Source of the DNA: Burkholderia pyrrocinia
Lineage (GTDB): Bacteria; Pseudomonadota; Gammaproteobacteria; Burkholderiales; Burkholderiaceae
Length of the DNA: 64,000 bases
Direction: 5' to 3'
Assembly (NCBI RefSeq): GCF_003330765.1
Contig: NZ_CP024902.1
Coordinates: forward strand, 620,001 to 684,000
Shown: positions 1-10,585 of the stretch, piece after piece
Layout of the letters: each line of letters opens with the position of its first letter
Numbering within the stretch: position 1 is the first letter of the stretch
The notes under the pieces: model-generated
Told to the model about the DNA's origin: nothing
Databases searched by the model: none
What the model saw: the letters and a program-made list of their open reading frames with translations, nothing else
Translations under genes and position numbers: made by a program

Positions 1-672
1 GTCCGGGCACGCATCGGGCAATCCGTACGTGACTTCCGCACGGTTGCGTTCGCTGTTCTGCCGCGCCGATTCGACCGCCTGCGGATCGATGTCGATGCCG
101 ATGACGGGGTTCGCCCCGCATTTCTTCGCGAGGATCGCGAGAATGCCCGAGCCGCAGCCGTAGTCGAGCACCGACTGGCCAGGCTTCACCGACTGTTCGA
201 GCCATTCCATGCAAAGGCGCGTGGTCGGGTGGCTACCGGTGCCGAAGGCGAGGCCGGGGTCGAGTTCGAGTATGAGCGCATCGGGGTCGGGTGCATCGTG
301 CCACGACGGCACGACCCAGATCCGCTCGCCGATCGGGATCGGCTCGAACTGCGATTGCGTGAGCCGCACCCAGTCCTGTTCCTCGACTTCGCGGACGGTG
401 AACGTCGGCGTGGCGACGCCGATCTCGTTCGCGGCCGCCGCGAGCAGCACGGCCGGCTCATGGTCGGCCGACAGCAGCGCGACCACGCGCGAGTGCTGCC
501 ACGCGGTGCGATCGGGCACGAGGCCCGGCTCGCCGAAGAGCGGCTGTTCGTCGGGCGTGTCGGCGTCGGCGTCCTCGACGGACACCGACAGCGCGCCGAG
601 TTCGAGCAGCGCGTCGGACAGTGCCTCCGCATGCTCACGGGCCAGTTCGACGACGAGTTCGCGATAGCTCAT
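1..672 (-). CDS. prmA: Ribosomal protein L11 methyltransferase, C-terminus cut by window edge
   Basis: PrmA trimethylates ribosomal protein L11 in the cytoplasm using S-adenosylmethionine. The visible 224 codons begin at an ATG (complement 670-672), two bases after the accC stop at 675, so the two genes are tightly linked and probably cotranscribed. The protein shows the PrmA signature [15 protein letters not shown], then the SAM-binding motif [13 protein letters not shown], then [13 protein letters not shown]. The family is about 300 residues, so roughly 75 C-terminal residues, with the NPPY-type catalytic motif, lie outside the window. The call is firm from these motifs and the accBC context. 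Confidence 0.95.
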   Translation of the reverse strand, partial: MSYRELVVELAREHAEALSDALLELGALSVSVEDADADTPDEQPLFGEPGLVPDRTAWQHSRVVALLSADHEPAVLLAAAANEIGVATPTFTVREVEEQDWVRLTQSQFEPIPIGERIWVVPSWHDAPDPDALILELDPGLAFGTGSHPTTRLCMEWLEQSVKPGQSVLDYGCGSGILAILAKKCGANPVIGIDIDPQAVESARQNSERNRAEVTYGLPDACPD

Positions 673-674
673 GC

Positions 675-2042
675 TTACGCTTCTTCCGGTGCGACCTGCA
701 GCTTCTGCGCGAGCCGGTTTTCGAGGTAGTGGATGCTGGTGCCGCCTTCGACGAACTTCGAGTCGATCATCAGCTCGCGGTGCAGCGGGATGTTGGTCTG
801 GATGCCTTCGACGACCATTTCCGACAGCGCGATGCGCATCCGGCTGATCGCCTGCTCGCGCGTCGCGCCGTAGGTGATCAGCTTGCCGATCATCGAATCA
901 TAGTTCGGCGGCACGAAATAGCCATTGTAGGCGTGCGAGTCGACGCGCACGCCGGGGCCGCCCGGCGTATGCCACGACGTGATCCGGCCCGGCGACGGCG
1001 TGAACTTGAACGGATCTTCGGCGTTGATCCGGCATTCGATTGCGTGCCCGCGGAACTGGATGTCGCGCTGGCGCAGCGTGAGCTTTTCGCCGGCCGCGAT
1101 GCGGATCTGTTCCTGCACGATGTCGACGCCCGTGATCATCTCCGACACCGGGTGCTCGACCTGCACGCGCGTGTTCATCTCGATGAAGTAGAACTCGTTG
1201 TTCTCGTACAGGAATTCGAACGTGCCCGCGCCGAGGTAGCCCATCTTCTTGCACGCGTCCGCGCAGCGGTCGCCGATGCGATCGATCAGGCGGCGCGGAA
1301 TGCCGGGCGCCGGTGCTTCCTCGATCACCTTCTGGTGGCGGCGCTGCATCGAACAGTCGCGCTCGCCGAGCCAGATCGCGTTCTTGTGTGCGTCGGACAG
1401 CACCTGGATTTCGATGTGGCGCGGGTTCTCGAGGAACTTCTCCATGTACACCTGCGGGTTGCCGAACGCACGGCCGGCTTCCTCGCGGGTCATGTTGACC
1501 GCGTTGACGAGCGCGGCCTCCGTGTGCACGACGCGCATCCCGCGACCGCCGCCGCCGCCAGCGGCCTTGATGATGACCGGATAGCCGATCGTGCGCGCAA
1601 TCTTCACGATCTCCTTCGGATCGTCCGGCAACGCGCCTTCCGAACCCGGCACGCACGGCACGCCGGTCTTGATCATCGTCTGCTTCGCGGTGACCTTGTC
1701 GCCCATCATGCGGATCGTTTCCGGGCGCGGGCCGATGAACGTGAAGCCCGACTGCTCGACGCGTTCCGCGAAATCGGCGTTTTCCGACAGGAAGCCGTAG
1801 CCGGGGTGGATCGCCTCGGCATCGGTGACTTCCGCGGCGCTGATCAGCGCCGGCATGTTCAGGTAGCTCAGGTTCGACGGGGCCGGGCCGATACAGACGG
1901 CTTCGTCCGCGAGGCGCACGTACTTGGCTTCCTTGTCGGCTTCCGAGTAGACGACCACCGTCTTGACGCCGAGCTCGCGGCACGCGCGCTGGATGCGCAG
2001 CGCGATTTCACCGCGGTTGGCAATGAGGATTTTTTCAAACAT
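675..2042 (-). CDS. accC: Acetyl-CoA carboxylase biotin carboxylase subunit
   Basis: AccC carboxylates the biotin carried by AccB using ATP and bicarbonate, the first step of fatty acid synthesis. The protein has 455 residues, the normal family length. It opens with [16 protein letters not shown], has the glycine-rich ATP-grasp loop [11 protein letters not shown] near residue 160, the EAPAPG segment near 240, and [14 protein letters not shown] near 290 with the catalytic ATP-grasp glutamate/arginine block. It lies 84 bases downstream of accB and two bases before prmA. No missing key residues were noticed. Confidence 0.98.
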   Translation of the reverse strand: MFEKILIANRGEIALRIQRACRELGVKTVVVYSEADKEAKYVRLADEAVCIGPAPSNLSYLNMPALISAAEVTDAEAIHPGYGFLSENADFAERVEQSGFTFIGPRPETIRMMGDKVTAKQTMIKTGVPCVPGSEGALPDDPKEIVKIARTIGYPVIIKAAGGGGGRGMRVVHTEAALVNAVNMTREEAGRAFGNPQVYMEKFLENPRHIEIQVLSDAHKNAIWLGERDCSMQRRHQKVIEEAPAPGIPRRLIDRIGDRCADACKKMGYLGAGTFEFLYENNEFYFIEMNTRVQVEHPVSEMITGVDIVQEQIRIAAGEKLTLRQRDIQFRGHAIECRINAEDPFKFTPSPGRITSWHTPGGPGVRVDSHAYNGYFVPPNYDSMIGKLITYGATREQAISRMRIALSEMVVEGIQTNIPLHRELMIDSKFVEGGTSIHYLENRLAQKLQVAPEEA

Positions 2043-2126
2043 AGCGAGTATTCGTCTCTTCGAGGGGCGCGCGAACGGCGCCTGGCGAGCATCGGCGGCG
2101 CGCGGCCGGCTGGCCGCGCGGCGGGC

Positions 2127-2600
2127 TTAGCCGATCACGAAAAGCGGCTGGCCGTATTCGACGGCCTGGCCGTTCTCGACGAGGATTTCCTTGATTACGC
2201 CGGCCTTGTCCGACTCGATCTCGTTGAGCAGCTTCATCGCTTCGATGATGCAGATCGTCTGGCCTTCCTTGACCGTGTCGCCGACCTGGACGAACGGGTC
2301 CGCGCCCGGCGACGGTGCGCGATAGAACGTGCCGACCATCGGCGACGTCACGATGTGGCCCTGCGGGACGGCGGGCGCGGCAGCTGCGCCTGCTGCCGAT
2401 GCGGCAGCACCTTCGGTCGGCAGCGCGACCGAAGGAACCGGCGCGCTCATCTGCGGGGCATACCCAGCCGTCGGCTGCACGTAGATCGGCGGCGCGTTCT
2501 TGACGATGCGCACCTTGCCTTCGCCTTCCGTCACTTCCAGCTCGGAGATGCCGGATTCGGAAACGAGGTCGATCAGAGTTTTCAGCTTACGAAGATCCAT
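2127..2600 (-). CDS. accB: Biotin carboxyl carrier protein of acetyl-CoA carboxylase
   Basis: AccB carries biotin between the carboxylase (AccC) and carboxyltransferase (AccAD). The 157-residue protein has an N-terminal helical part ([13 protein letters not shown]), an Ala/Pro-rich linker around residues 48-80, and a C-terminal biotinyl domain with EAMKL, where Lys123 should be biotinylated. An in-frame ATG at 2618 would add six residues, but the MDLRKLK start at 2600 fits the family and is preceded by a GAAAGGGGAATTC ribosome binding stretch. Order is aroQ, accB, accC. Confidence 0.97.
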   Translation of the reverse strand: MDLRKLKTLIDLVSESGISELEVTEGEGKVRIVKNAPPIYVQPTAGYAPQMSAPVPSVALPTEGAAASAAGAAAAPAVPQGHIVTSPMVGTFYRAPSPGADPFVQVGDTVKEGQTICIIEAMKLLNEIESDKAGVIKEILVENGQAVEYGQPLFVIG

Positions 2601-2666
2601 CGGGAATTCCCCTTTCAATACGTGAAAGCGCCGGTTAGGAGCCGGCGCTGAATCTAGATCGCGAAA

Positions 2667-3119
2667 TCAGCCGCGCGACGTGCCTTGCAGCTTGTCCAGC
2701 GCGTACTCGAGCGCGTACAGATAACCTTTCCAGCCGAGCCCGCAGATCACGCCTTCGGCCTGGTCGGAAAAGTAGGAGTGGTGCCTGAACGCTTCGCGGC
2801 GATGCACGTTCGACAGGTGAACCTCGACGAACGGGATGCCAACGCCGGCGATCGCGTCCCGGATCGCGACGCTCGTGTGCGTATACGCGGCCGGATTGAT
2901 CAGGATGAAATCGGTCTGTTCCTCCCGCGCGGCCTGGATGCGGTCGACGAGCGCGCCTTCGTGGTTGCTCTGGAACGACGACAGTTCGGCGCCGGCTTCC
3001 CGGGCGCGCGCGGCAAGCGCCTGATCGATCTGCGCCAGCGTGACGCGGCCGTACACCTCCGGTTCCCGGGTGCCGAGAAGGTTCAGGTTGGGGCCGTGCA
3101 GCACCAGCAATCGTGTCAT
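2667..3119 (-). CDS. aroQ: Type II 3-dehydroquinate dehydratase
   Basis: AroQ converts 3-dehydroquinate to 3-dehydroshikimate in the shikimate pathway. At 150 residues it has the family's usual length. Type II features are [25 protein letters not shown] residues at the N-terminus with the catalytic tyrosine/arginine loop, [16 protein letters not shown] in the middle, and [18 protein letters not shown] with the catalytic histidine. It sits 66 bases upstream of accB in the same direction, a linkage common in proteobacteria. The 194-base gap behind it suggests its own promoter. aroE of the same pathway lies separately at 8869. Confidence 0.97.
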   Translation of the reverse strand: MTRLLVLHGPNLNLLGTREPEVYGRVTLAQIDQALAARAREAGAELSSFQSNHEGALVDRIQAAREEQTDFILINPAAYTHTSVAIRDAIAGVGIPFVEVHLSNVHRREAFRHHSYFSDQAEGVICGLGWKGYLYALEYALDKLQGTSRG

Positions 3120-3313
3120 GGTCGCTTCTATTTCTGCGGAATTGCGCGAACTTTAGCGCTATTTAGAGAAATTTGTCTAGTTTTGCCGAACGGCCGAGCG
3201 AGTCGGACCTGCAAGAATTACCGGTGTGGACGCAAAGTATCGGCGAATTCACGCGAAATTGCGGCGATCGACCTACAAATCGCCGCCAACGTGCGGGCTG
3301 CTGTTCGGGACGG

Positions 3314-3865
3314 TTACAGCGCGTCGAGCGTCTTTTTCAGCTCGGCCGGCTGGATTTGTCCCAATTTTGTCTCGCGGATCTTGCCGGTTTCGTCGATGAC
3401 GACTGTAAACGGCAACGCGCCGGCGGTATTTCCGAAATTACGGGCCAGATCGGCGCCCGCATAACCGCTAACGAAGACCGGATAGTCGACCTTCACTTTC
3501 TGCAGAAAGTTCTTCACGTTCTGTTCGGAATCGACGCCGATCCCGATGAAACGGATGCCTTTCTGCTTGTACTGGTGTGACAGCGCGACGAGCTCGGGCA
3601 TCTCTTCGACGCACGGGCCGCACCAGGATGCCCAGAAATTGACGACGACCTTCTGGCCCTTGAAGGCGGCCAGTGTGGCCGGCTTGCCGTCGACACCCGT
3701 CAGCGACGATGCCCACAGCTGCTCGACCGGGCTGCCCTGTGCGGCGGGCGCGGCGACGGCGACGCCGTCGTCGCCGCTGCCGCGGAACCAATGGCCGGCG
3801 GCGATCCCGCCGGCAACGGCGGCGGCCGCGATCACCGCGAGCGCCAACATGCGTTTCATCATCAT
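3314..3865 (-). CDS. TlpA-family membrane-anchored thioredoxin-like protein
   Basis: This 183-residue protein is probably a periplasmic thiol-disulfide oxidoreductase held in the inner membrane by an N-terminal hydrophobic segment (MLALAVIAAAAVAGGIAAG). The redoxin domain carries the active-site WCGPC within VNFWASWCGPCVEEMPEL, followed by an AhpC/TSA-like GIGVDSEQNVKNFL region and a cis-proline segment (GALPFTVVIDETGKI). Three adjacent ATG codons make the start uncertain (3865, 3862 or 3859). It begins seven bases after the upstream gene stops, so the two are likely cotranscribed. The substrate is not evident; cytochrome c maturation is one family role. Confidence 0.85.
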   Translation of the reverse strand: MMMKRMLALAVIAAAAVAGGIAAGHWFRGSGDDGVAVAAPAAQGSPVEQLWASSLTGVDGKPATLAAFKGQKVVVNFWASWCGPCVEEMPELVALSHQYKQKGIRFIGIGVDSEQNVKNFLQKVKVDYPVFVSGYAGADLARNFGNTAGALPFTVVIDETGKIRETKLGQIQPAELKKTLDAL

Positions 3866-3872
3866 CGTTGAA

Positions 3873-4517
3873 TCATTCCGGTTCGGAAGGGGCTTTGCCT
3901 GCTTCGACGAGCGCGCGCAGCGCGGCGGCATCCGCGCGGGCGACACGGCCGCGCGCGTCGGCCTTGACCGCGCCGCGCAGGTCGTCGCTCGCATAGAGTG
4001 CGAGGTGGATGCCGATCGCGTCGACGTCGCGCCGCGGGCGCCACAGGAAGCTGAGCGTCTCGACGTCGCCGCGGCCCGCGAAGTGCCGCGTCTCGGATAC
4101 GTCGTACTGGACGTTCTGGTTCAGCAGGTAGATCGAGACGTCCTTCGGGTTGTCGGTGAATGCCTGCAAATAGATGTCCGAATGTGCGTTCGCGGTGCCG
4201 TTCAGCACAGCGCCCGTTACATACGGATGGAACTCGGCGAGCCGGCGCATCCAGTCGAGCGCGATCTCGCGCAGCCGGCGCAGTTCATCCGGCTGAGTGT
4301 CGCTCTGGAAGAGTGCGAGGTATTCGCGCAATTCTTCCTCGATCTGGTCGTTATCCGGCAACCATTCGCCGGCAATGCGCGAATCGCCCAGCAACTGGCG
4401 CGCGGCCTTGCGTTTCGCGCCGGCGTAGTCCAGGCCGTCCTCCGCGATCAGGCGGGCGGCGGACTGGGCGATTTCCTCGCGGACGCGCCGCGGGTCGACA
4501 AGAGGTTTGCGAGACAT
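3873..4517 (-). CDS. Conserved hypothetical protein, nucleotidyltransferase-like
   Basis: The protein has 214 residues from the ATG at 4517. Residues around 100-130 (LNGTANAHSDIYL followed by KDVSIYLLNQ) resemble the GS...D-x-D core of minimal nucleotidyltransferases, but the second aspartate of the pair is replaced by tyrosine, so catalysis is doubtful. The N-terminal third is charged and helical (VREEIAQSAARLIAEDGLDYAGAK is split here for length: VREEIAQSAARLI then AEDGLDYAGAK). There is no signal peptide or membrane segment. It immediately precedes the TlpA gene and is divergent from mpl. I do not know its function. Confidence 0.75.
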   Translation of the reverse strand: MSRKPLVDPRRVREEIAQSAARLIAEDGLDYAGAKRKAARQLLGDSRIAGEWLPDNDQIEEELREYLALFQSDTQPDELRRLREIALDWMRRLAEFHPYVTGAVLNGTANAHSDIYLQAFTDNPKDVSIYLLNQNVQYDVSETRHFAGRGDVETLSFLWRPRRDVDAIGIHLALYASDDLRGAVKADARGRVARADAAALRALVEAGKAPSEPE

Positions 4518-4752
4518 GATCCGGCAATCATACTCGATCGCCGCAGCACCCGAGCACGGGTGCCGCGGCCTGCCGCCCGGGGCGCCGGTGCCGTTCGCGC
4601 GCATCGTTCGGGCCGCCGGGCACGGCGGGCCGTCAGTTACAATACCGTTCTTTGTGTCGCGGCGACGAGCGCCGGTCGCACGGCCTGTCCGGCGCGCCGC
4701 AGACGCATCTTTTCCGAATCGACGGCGCCCGGCGGCGCGAAAGCATTCATCT

Positions 4753-6138
4753 ATGCACATCCACATTCTTGGCATCTGCGGCACCTTCATGGGCGGTCTC
4801 GCCGTACTCGCGCGCGAGGCGGGCCACACGGTGACGGGTTGCGACGCGGGCGTCTATCCGCCGATGAGCACGCAGCTCGAGGCGCAGGGCATCACCTTGA
4901 TCGAAGGCTACGGCGCCGAACAGATCGACCTGAAACCGGACCTGTTCGTGATCGGCAACGTCGTCACGCGCGGCAATCCGCTGATGGAGGCGATCCTCGA
5001 TCGCGGCCTGCCGTACGTGTCGGGCCCGCAGTGGCTCGGCGAGCACGTGCTGGCCGGCAAATGGGTACTGGCGGTCGCGGGCACGCACGGCAAGACGACC
5101 ACGTCGTCGATGCTCGCGTGGCTGCTCGAGGACGCGGGCCTGAACCCGGGCTTCCTGATCGGCGGCGTGCCGCTGAACTTCGGCGTGTCGGCGCGGCTCA
5201 CCGATTCGAGCTTCTTCGTGATCGAGGCCGACGAATACGATACGGCGTTCTTCGACAAGCGCTCGAAGTTCGTCCATTACCGGCCGCGCACCGCGGTGCT
5301 GAACAACCTTGAATTCGATCACGCCGACATCTTCCCGGATCTCGCTGCGATCGAGACGCAATTCCACCATCTCGTGCGCACCGTGCCCGGTGTCGGCCGG
5401 ATCGTCACGAACGGCCGCTCGGACGCGCTCGAGCGCGTGCTGGCGCGCGGCTGCTGGAGCGAGGTCGAGCGATTCGGCGTCGACGGCGGCTGGCAGGCGC
5501 TGCCGGCCGAGGACGGCGTGCCGGTCGACGAGCGCTTCGCGGTGTATTCGCAAGCCGGGCGCGTCGGCGAAGTCGCGTGGCAGGTGCAGGGCGATCACAA
5601 CCGGATGAACGCGCTCGCGGCGATCGCCGCCGCGTGCCACGTCGGCGTGCCGCCCGCGCAGGCCGCCGCTTCCCTCGCGTCGTTCCGCAACGTGAAGCGC
5701 CGCATGGAAGTGCGCGGCAGCGTGGACGGCGTGACCGTCTACGACGACTTCGCGCACCATCCGACGGCGATCGAAACCACGATCGCCGGCCTTCGCGCGC
5801 GCATCGGTCGCCAGCATGCCCGCATCCTCGCCGTGCTCGAGCCGCGCTCGAACACGATGAAGCTCGGCGTGATGAAGTCGCAATTGCCGGCGAGCCTGGC
5901 CGATGCCGATCTCGTGTTCGGCTACGGCGCGCCGGCGGGGCGCGATGCGCTCGGCTGGAATCTCGCCGAGGCGCTTGCGCCGCTCGGCGGCAACGCGCGC
6001 GCGTTCGGCGATCTCCACCTGCTGGTGAAGTCCGTCGTCGAGGCCGCGCGCCCGGGCGATCACGTGCTCGTGATGAGCAACGGCGGCTTCGGCGGCGTGC
6101 ACCAGAAACTGCTCGATGCGCTCGGGAGCCGCACGTGA
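4753..6138 (+). CDS. mpl: UDP-N-acetylmuramate:tripeptide ligase (murein recycling)
   Basis: Mpl ligates the recycled tripeptide L-Ala-D-Glu-mesoDAP to UDP-MurNAc in the cytoplasm. The 461-residue protein is a Mur ligase: MHIHILGICGTFMGGLA at the N-terminus (Rossmann UDP-binding), the ATP loop GTHGKTTTSSML near residue 115, FVIEADEYDTAFFD, and YDDFAHHPTAI near residue 335. The frame is open upstream to 4507, but homology starts at the ATG at 4753. A TACAAT at 4638-4643 is a possible -10 without a convincing -35. Its stop overlaps the next start (GTGA). Confidence 0.96.
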   Translation: MHIHILGICGTFMGGLAVLAREAGHTVTGCDAGVYPPMSTQLEAQGITLIEGYGAEQIDLKPDLFVIGNVVTRGNPLMEAILDRGLPYVSGPQWLGEHVLAGKWVLAVAGTHGKTTTSSMLAWLLEDAGLNPGFLIGGVPLNFGVSARLTDSSFFVIEADEYDTAFFDKRSKFVHYRPRTAVLNNLEFDHADIFPDLAAIETQFHHLVRTVPGVGRIVTNGRSDALERVLARGCWSEVERFGVDGGWQALPAEDGVPVDERFAVYSQAGRVGEVAWQVQGDHNRMNALAAIAAACHVGVPPAQAAASLASFRNVKRRMEVRGSVDGVTVYDDFAHHPTAIETTIAGLRARIGRQHARILAVLEPRSNTMKLGVMKSQLPASLADADLVFGYGAPAGRDALGWNLAEALAPLGGNARAFGDLHLLVKSVVEAARPGDHVLVMSNGGFGGVHQKLLDALGSRT

Positions 6139-6704
6139 TCCTGTATCTGCACGGCTTCCGGTCGTCGCCGGAATCGCAGAAGTCGCGGTTGCTTACCGCG
6201 CGCATGGCCGAACTCGGCCGCACCGACGAGTGGCGTTGCCCGTCGCTGTCGGTGTCGCCGCTCGACGCGATCGCCGTCGCGGAAGCCGAGGTCGCGGGCG
6301 CCCGCGACGTGACCGTCATCGGCAGCTCGCTCGGCGGCTATTACGCCACCTGGCTTGCCGAAAAGCACGGCTGGAAGGCCGTGCTGCTGAATCCCGCCAT
6401 CGTGCCGCAGCGCGATCTCGAGCAGCATCTGGGCGAACAGCCGCTGTGGCACGGCGGCGGCACGATCGTCGTCGAGCGCCATCACCTGCATGAGCTCGAC
6501 GCGCTGCGCGTGCCGGCGATCACGCGTGCCGAACGCTACTATCTGTTAGCGGCGACCGGCGACGAAGTGCTCGACTACCGCGAGATGCTTGCCCATTACC
6601 CGGGCGCGAAAACGCAAGTGATCGAAGGCAGCGATCACGGGATCAGCGAATTTGCCGACTATGTCGACGACGTTCTCGCGTTTTGCGACGGAAAAACGCG
6701 ATAA
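6135..6704 (+). CDS. YqiA-type alpha/beta-fold esterase
   Basis: This 189-residue protein belongs to the YqiA family of small alpha/beta-hydrolases. It starts MILYLHGFRSSPESQKS, has the nucleophile elbow GSSLGGYYATWLAE around residue 65, LLAATGDEVLDYREM with the probable catalytic aspartate, and EGSDHGISEF with the probable histidine near residue 165. The start is a GTG at 6135 whose last two bases are part of the mpl stop, implying translational coupling. The physiological substrate is unknown; E. coli YqiA shows esterase activity. Confidence 0.88.
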   Translation: MILYLHGFRSSPESQKSRLLTARMAELGRTDEWRCPSLSVSPLDAIAVAEAEVAGARDVTVIGSSLGGYYATWLAEKHGWKAVLLNPAIVPQRDLEQHLGEQPLWHGGGTIVVERHHLHELDALRVPAITRAERYYLLAATGDEVLDYREMLAHYPGAKTQVIEGSDHGISEFADYVDDVLAFCDGKTR

Positions 6705-6784
6705 ACCGGCCGCGTGCCGATCGAATCCCCATCATCATGCGGCGCCGCCGATGCGGCGCCCGGCAGTCTGAACGAGAGTACTGA

Positions 6785-8872
6785 GTGAACGTTTTCTTCG
6801 AGGAATCGGGCAGTTTCAAGGCGGGCAGCGTGCTGTCGCGCCAGGGCGACGCATTTCAGGTCGAGTTGCCCGGCGGGCGGCGGGCGAAGGTGCGCGCGAA
6901 AGACGTGCTGATCGAATTCGACAAGCCGGCCGCGAGCGATCTGATGCAGGAGGCCGACACGGCCGCGCAGCAGATCGATCTGGATTTCCTGTGGGAATGC
7001 GCGCCGTCCGACGAGTTCGCGTATACGGCGCTGGCCGAGGAGTACTTCGGCGCGGCGTACGGCCCGGTCGAGCGCGCGGCGCTGGTGTTGCGGCTGCACG
7101 GCTCGCCCGTCTACTTCCGCCGCAAGGGGCGCGGCCAGTACCAGCGCGCGCCGGAAGAGCAGCTCAAGATGGCGCTCGCGGGGCTCGAGCGCAAGCGCCA
7201 GCAGGCACTGGTCCAGGTGCAGTATGAAGAGGAACTGAAGGCCGGCAAGCTGCCGGAAGCGTTCGCGGGCAAGGTGCTCGGGCTGCTGACGCGGCCGGAC
7301 AAGAACGCGATCGAATACAAGGCGATGGAAGCGGCGGCCGGCGCGCGCGGCGTGTCGCCGGCGCGGCTGATGCTCGACTGCGGCGGCATCGCGTCGCCGC
7401 GTGCGCTGCACGAGGCGCGGTTCCTCGCGGAGTTCTTCCCGCACGGCACGGGCTTTCAGCCCGTTACGGTCGGCGCGCTGCCGGACGACCTGCCGCGCGC
7501 GGACGTCGAGGCCTTCTCGATCGACGACATCACGACCACCGAAATCGACGACGCGTTCTCGGTCGAGCACCTGTCCGACGGCCGGGTGCGGATCGGCGTG
7601 CACATCGCGGCGCCGGCGCTCGGCATCGTGCGCGGCGACGCGGTCGACGCGATCGCGCGCACGCGCCTGTCGACCGTCTACATGCCGGGCGACAAGATCA
7701 CGATGCTGCCGGACGACGTCGTCGACGTGTTCACGCTGAAGGAAGGCGATTACCGTCCGGCGCTGTCGTTGTACATCATCGTCAACCGCGAAACGCAGGA
7801 CATCGTCGCGAACGAGACGCGCGCCGAACTCGTGTTCGTGAAGAACAACCTGCGTCACAACACGCTCGACGAGCTCGTCAACGAAGAGACGCTCGCGGCC
7901 GGCACCGGCGACTATCCGCACAAGGACGACATCGCCGTGCTGTGGCCGCTCGCGCAGGCGCTGTTCGAGAAGCGCCAGCTCGCGCGCGCGGGCTACGGCC
8001 TGAAGCGCGAGGTGCAGCGCAACACCGACTACAACTTCTACGTCGAAGGCGAGCGCGTGTCGATCACGCCGCGCCGCCGCGGTTCGCCGCTCGACCTGAT
8101 CGTGTCGGAGCTCGCGATCCTCGCGAACTCGACCTGGGGCGCGTTCCTGCACGACCACACGGTGCCCGGCATCTACCGCTCGCAGCGCGGCTTCGGCGCG
8201 CCGGGCCCGAAGCGCACGCGGATGCAGACGTCGGCCGCGCCGCACGAAGGCCTCGGCGTGCCGCAGTACGCGTGGAGCACGTCGCCGCTGCGCCGCTACG
8301 TCGACCTCGTGAACCAGTGGCAACTGCTCGCGTGCGTGCAACATGGCGTCACCGCGAAGCTCGCCGCGCCGTTCAAGCCGAAGGACGCCGACCTGTACGC
8401 GGTCGTGCAGGGCTTCGACGATACCTACACGGCCTACGCCGACTACCAGCGCCGGATGGAGTACTTCTGGTGCCTGCGCTGGCTCGCTCAGGAGCAGAAG
8501 AAGCAGGTCGTCGCGAGCGTCGTGAAGGGCGATCTCGTGCGCCTCGAGGAAATTCCGCTGCTGCTGCATGTGCCGGGGCTCGGCGTGCATGCACGCGGCA
8601 CGCGCGTGCTGCTCGACGTGATGTCGCTCGACGAGCTGACGATCGAGGCGTCGGTGCGGTTGCTGAACGTGCTCGACGCGCCGACCGTGACGAGCGGCGA
8701 TGCGGCCGAGGAAGAGGATGACGCCGAAGGCGGCGACGACACGCTGATCGACGCTGAAGACGCCACGGCGGAAACCGAGGCGGAAGCGCTGGCCGAAGCG
8801 GACGGTTCGGCAGCTGCCGCCGCCGGCGAAGCGGCGAACGACAACAACAGCGAAGAGGGGCGCGCATCATGA
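6785..8872 (+). CDS. RNase II/RNB-family exoribonuclease
   Basis: This 695-residue protein is a 3'-5' exoribonuclease of the RNB family. The N-terminal part (to about 230) is divergent, the catalytic block reads [18 protein letters not shown] near residue 250 with the metal-binding aspartates, and [20 protein letters not shown] near residue 500 contains the arginines that contact RNA. The last 60 residues are strongly acidic and Ala/Glu-rich, a probable disordered tail. Translation starts at GTG 6785. The stop overlaps the aroE start as ATGA. Whether it is functionally RNase II or RNase R is not settled by sequence; it lacks the classical Lys-rich tail of RNase R. Confidence 0.93.
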   Translation: MNVFFEESGSFKAGSVLSRQGDAFQVELPGGRRAKVRAKDVLIEFDKPAASDLMQEADTAAQQIDLDFLWECAPSDEFAYTALAEEYFGAAYGPVERAALVLRLHGSPVYFRRKGRGQYQRAPEEQLKMALAGLERKRQQALVQVQYEEELKAGKLPEAFAGKVLGLLTRPDKNAIEYKAMEAAAGARGVSPARLMLDCGGIASPRALHEARFLAEFFPHGTGFQPVTVGALPDDLPRADVEAFSIDDITTTEIDDAFSVEHLSDGRVRIGVHIAAPALGIVRGDAVDAIARTRLSTVYMPGDKITMLPDDVVDVFTLKEGDYRPALSLYIIVNRETQDIVANETRAELVFVKNNLRHNTLDELVNEETLAAGTGDYPHKDDIAVLWPLAQALFEKRQLARAGYGLKREVQRNTDYNFYVEGERVSITPRRRGSPLDLIVSELAILANSTWGAFLHDHTVPGIYRSQRGFGAPGPKRTRMQTSAAPHEGLGVPQYAWSTSPLRRYVDLVNQWQLLACVQHGVTAKLAAPFKPKDADLYAVVQGFDDTYTAYADYQRRMEYFWCLRWLAQEQKKQVVASVVKGDLVRLEEIPLLLHVPGLGVHARGTRVLLDVMSLDELTIEASVRLLNVLDAPTVTSGDAAEEEDDAEGGDDTLIDAEDATAETEAEALAEADGSAAAAAGEAANDNNSEEGRAS

Positions 8873-9735
8873 ATGCGGTCGCGTCGACGAGCGGCGCCGA
8901 CCGCTACGTGGTGTTCGGCAACCCGGTGGCGCACAGCAAGTCGCCGTTCATCCACGCGCAGTTCGCCGCGCAGACGGGCGAGTCGATCGCCTACGCGCAC
9001 CGGCTCGCGCCGGTCGACGGCTTCGAGGCGGCCGTGCGGGCGTTCGTCGCCGAAGGCGGTCGCGGCGCGAACGTGACGGTGCCGTTCAAGCTCGAAGCGC
9101 ATGCGCTCGCCGACACGCTGTCGCCGCGCGCGGCGGCGGCGGGCGCGGTGAACACGCTGCGCATCGACGCCGACGGCCGCATCCACGGCGACAACACCGA
9201 TGGCGTCGGCCTCGTGCGCGACATCGAAGCGAATCTCGGCGTGTCGCTCGCGGGCGCGCGCATCCTGCTGCTCGGCGCGGGCGGCGCCGCGCGTGGCGTC
9301 GTGCTGCCGCTGCTCGACCGCGCGCCGCTGTCGATCACGATCGTGAACCGCACCGCGAGCAAGGCCGAGGCGCTCGTCGGCCAGTTCATGCAGGCCGCGC
9401 ACGATGCGGGCTGCACGCTCGCGGGCGGCGGCCCCGACGTGGTGTGCGCGGAGCCGTACGACCTGATCGTCAATGCGACGGCCGGCAGCCTCGACGCCGC
9501 GCTGCCGGTGTGCGACGCGGCCGCGTTCGGCGCGGGCACGCTGGCGTACGACATGATGTACGGCGCGCAGCCGACCGTATTCATGCAGCATGCGGCGTCG
9601 CTCGGCGCGCGCACGGCCGACGGGCTCGGGATGCTCGTCGAGCAGGCGGCCGAATCGTTCTTCATCTGGCGCGGCGTGCGGCCGGACGGCGCACCCGTGC
9701 TTGCCGCGCTGCGCCAGGCGCTCGCGGCGAGCTGA
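8869..9735 (+). CDS. aroE: Shikimate dehydrogenase
   Basis: AroE reduces 3-dehydroshikimate to shikimate with NADPH. The 288-residue protein has [19 protein letters not shown] at the N-terminus (shikimate-binding serines), [12 protein letters not shown] with the catalytic lysine near residue 70, [13 protein letters not shown] near 106, and the nucleotide-binding loop [16 protein letters not shown] near 130 followed by NRTASKAE. The ATG overlaps the preceding nuclease stop (ATGA), indicating coupling. The next gene, mtgA, begins 14 bases after its stop. Confidence 0.98.
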   Translation: MNAVASTSGADRYVVFGNPVAHSKSPFIHAQFAAQTGESIAYAHRLAPVDGFEAAVRAFVAEGGRGANVTVPFKLEAHALADTLSPRAAAAGAVNTLRIDADGRIHGDNTDGVGLVRDIEANLGVSLAGARILLLGAGGAARGVVLPLLDRAPLSITIVNRTASKAEALVGQFMQAAHDAGCTLAGGGPDVVCAEPYDLIVNATAGSLDAALPVCDAAAFGAGTLAYDMMYGAQPTVFMQHAASLGARTADGLGMLVEQAAESFFIWRGVRPDGAPVLAALRQALAAS

Positions 9736-9749
9736 ACGGAGCGCGGCAC

Positions 9750-10487
9750 GTGGTGGCGGTAAGCGGCACGCAGCGCACGCGGACGGTCAGCCCGGCCCGC
9801 TGGATCGTCTATGCGGGAGCGGTGTTCGCGGGCGCGTGGCTCGCGACGCAACTGTTCTATCTCGTGCAGATCGCGCTGTGGTCGTTCGTGAACCCGGGTT
9901 CGACCGCGTTCATGCGCACCGACGCGTGGTGGCTGTCGCGCGACAAGCCGCCCGCACAGATCCAGCATCAGTGGGTGCCGTACGACCAGATCTCGCGCAA
10001 CCTGAAGCGCGCGCTGATCGCGTCGGAAGACTCGACCTTCGCGACCAACAACGGCTACGACGTCGACGCGATCCTGCAGGCGTGGGAGAAGAACAAGGCG
10101 CGCGGCCGGATCGTCGCGGGCGGTTCGACGATCACGCAGCAGCTTGCGCGCAACCTGTTCCTGTCGCGCGAGAAGAGCTACATCCGCAAGGGGCAGGAGC
10201 TCATCATCACGTGGATGCTCGAAACGGTGCTCGACAAGGAGCGGATCTTCGAGATCTACCTGAATTCCGTCGAATGGGGGCGCGGCGTGTACGGCGCCGA
10301 GGCGGCCGCGCGCTATTACTACAAGATCCCCGCGAGCCGGCTCGGCGCGTGGCAGTCGGCGCGGCTCGCGGTGATGCTGCCGAAGCCGCGCTGGTTCGAT
10401 GCGCACCGCGGCTCGGCCTACCAGGCGCAGCGCGCGGCGGTTATCGCCCGTCGGATGGGCGCTGCCGCGCTGCCGCAATCGGAGTGA
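9750..10487 (+). CDS. mtgA: Monofunctional biosynthetic peptidoglycan transglycosylase
   Basis: MtgA polymerises lipid II into glycan strands at the outer face of the inner membrane. The roughly 245-residue protein has one N-terminal membrane segment ([21 protein letters not shown]) and a GT51 domain: [18 protein letters not shown] with the catalytic glutamate, [16 protein letters not shown], and [20 protein letters not shown]. No transpeptidase domain follows. Two consecutive GTG codons (9750 and 9753) are possible starts, with no ATG in the right place. It ends the mpl-to-mtgA run of same-strand genes. Confidence 0.95.
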   Translation: MVAVSGTQRTRTVSPARWIVYAGAVFAGAWLATQLFYLVQIALWSFVNPGSTAFMRTDAWWLSRDKPPAQIQHQWVPYDQISRNLKRALIASEDSTFATNNGYDVDAILQAWEKNKARGRIVAGGSTITQQLARNLFLSREKSYIRKGQELIITWMLETVLDKERIFEIYLNSVEWGRGVYGAEAAARYYYKIPASRLGAWQSARLAVMLPKPRWFDAHRGSAYQAQRAAVIARRMGAAALPQSE

Positions 10488-10585
10488 ACGGCGCGCCCGC
10501 GCCGTCGCATTGGCCGTTCCGCCGCCCATGCGCCATTTGTGCGTCGCAGCGCGTTCGTGCCGCGCGCATGTCGGGCCATATCCTT

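Noticed and set aside
2127..2618. accB start at ATG 2618
   Set aside because: The extra six residues include the ribosome binding site sequence; family proteins start at MDLRKLK.
621..2651. 676-codon open frame on the plus strand opposite accC and accB
   Set aside because: It is antisense to two firm genes; Arg/Asp/His-rich composition is the usual shadow in high-GC DNA, with no domain.
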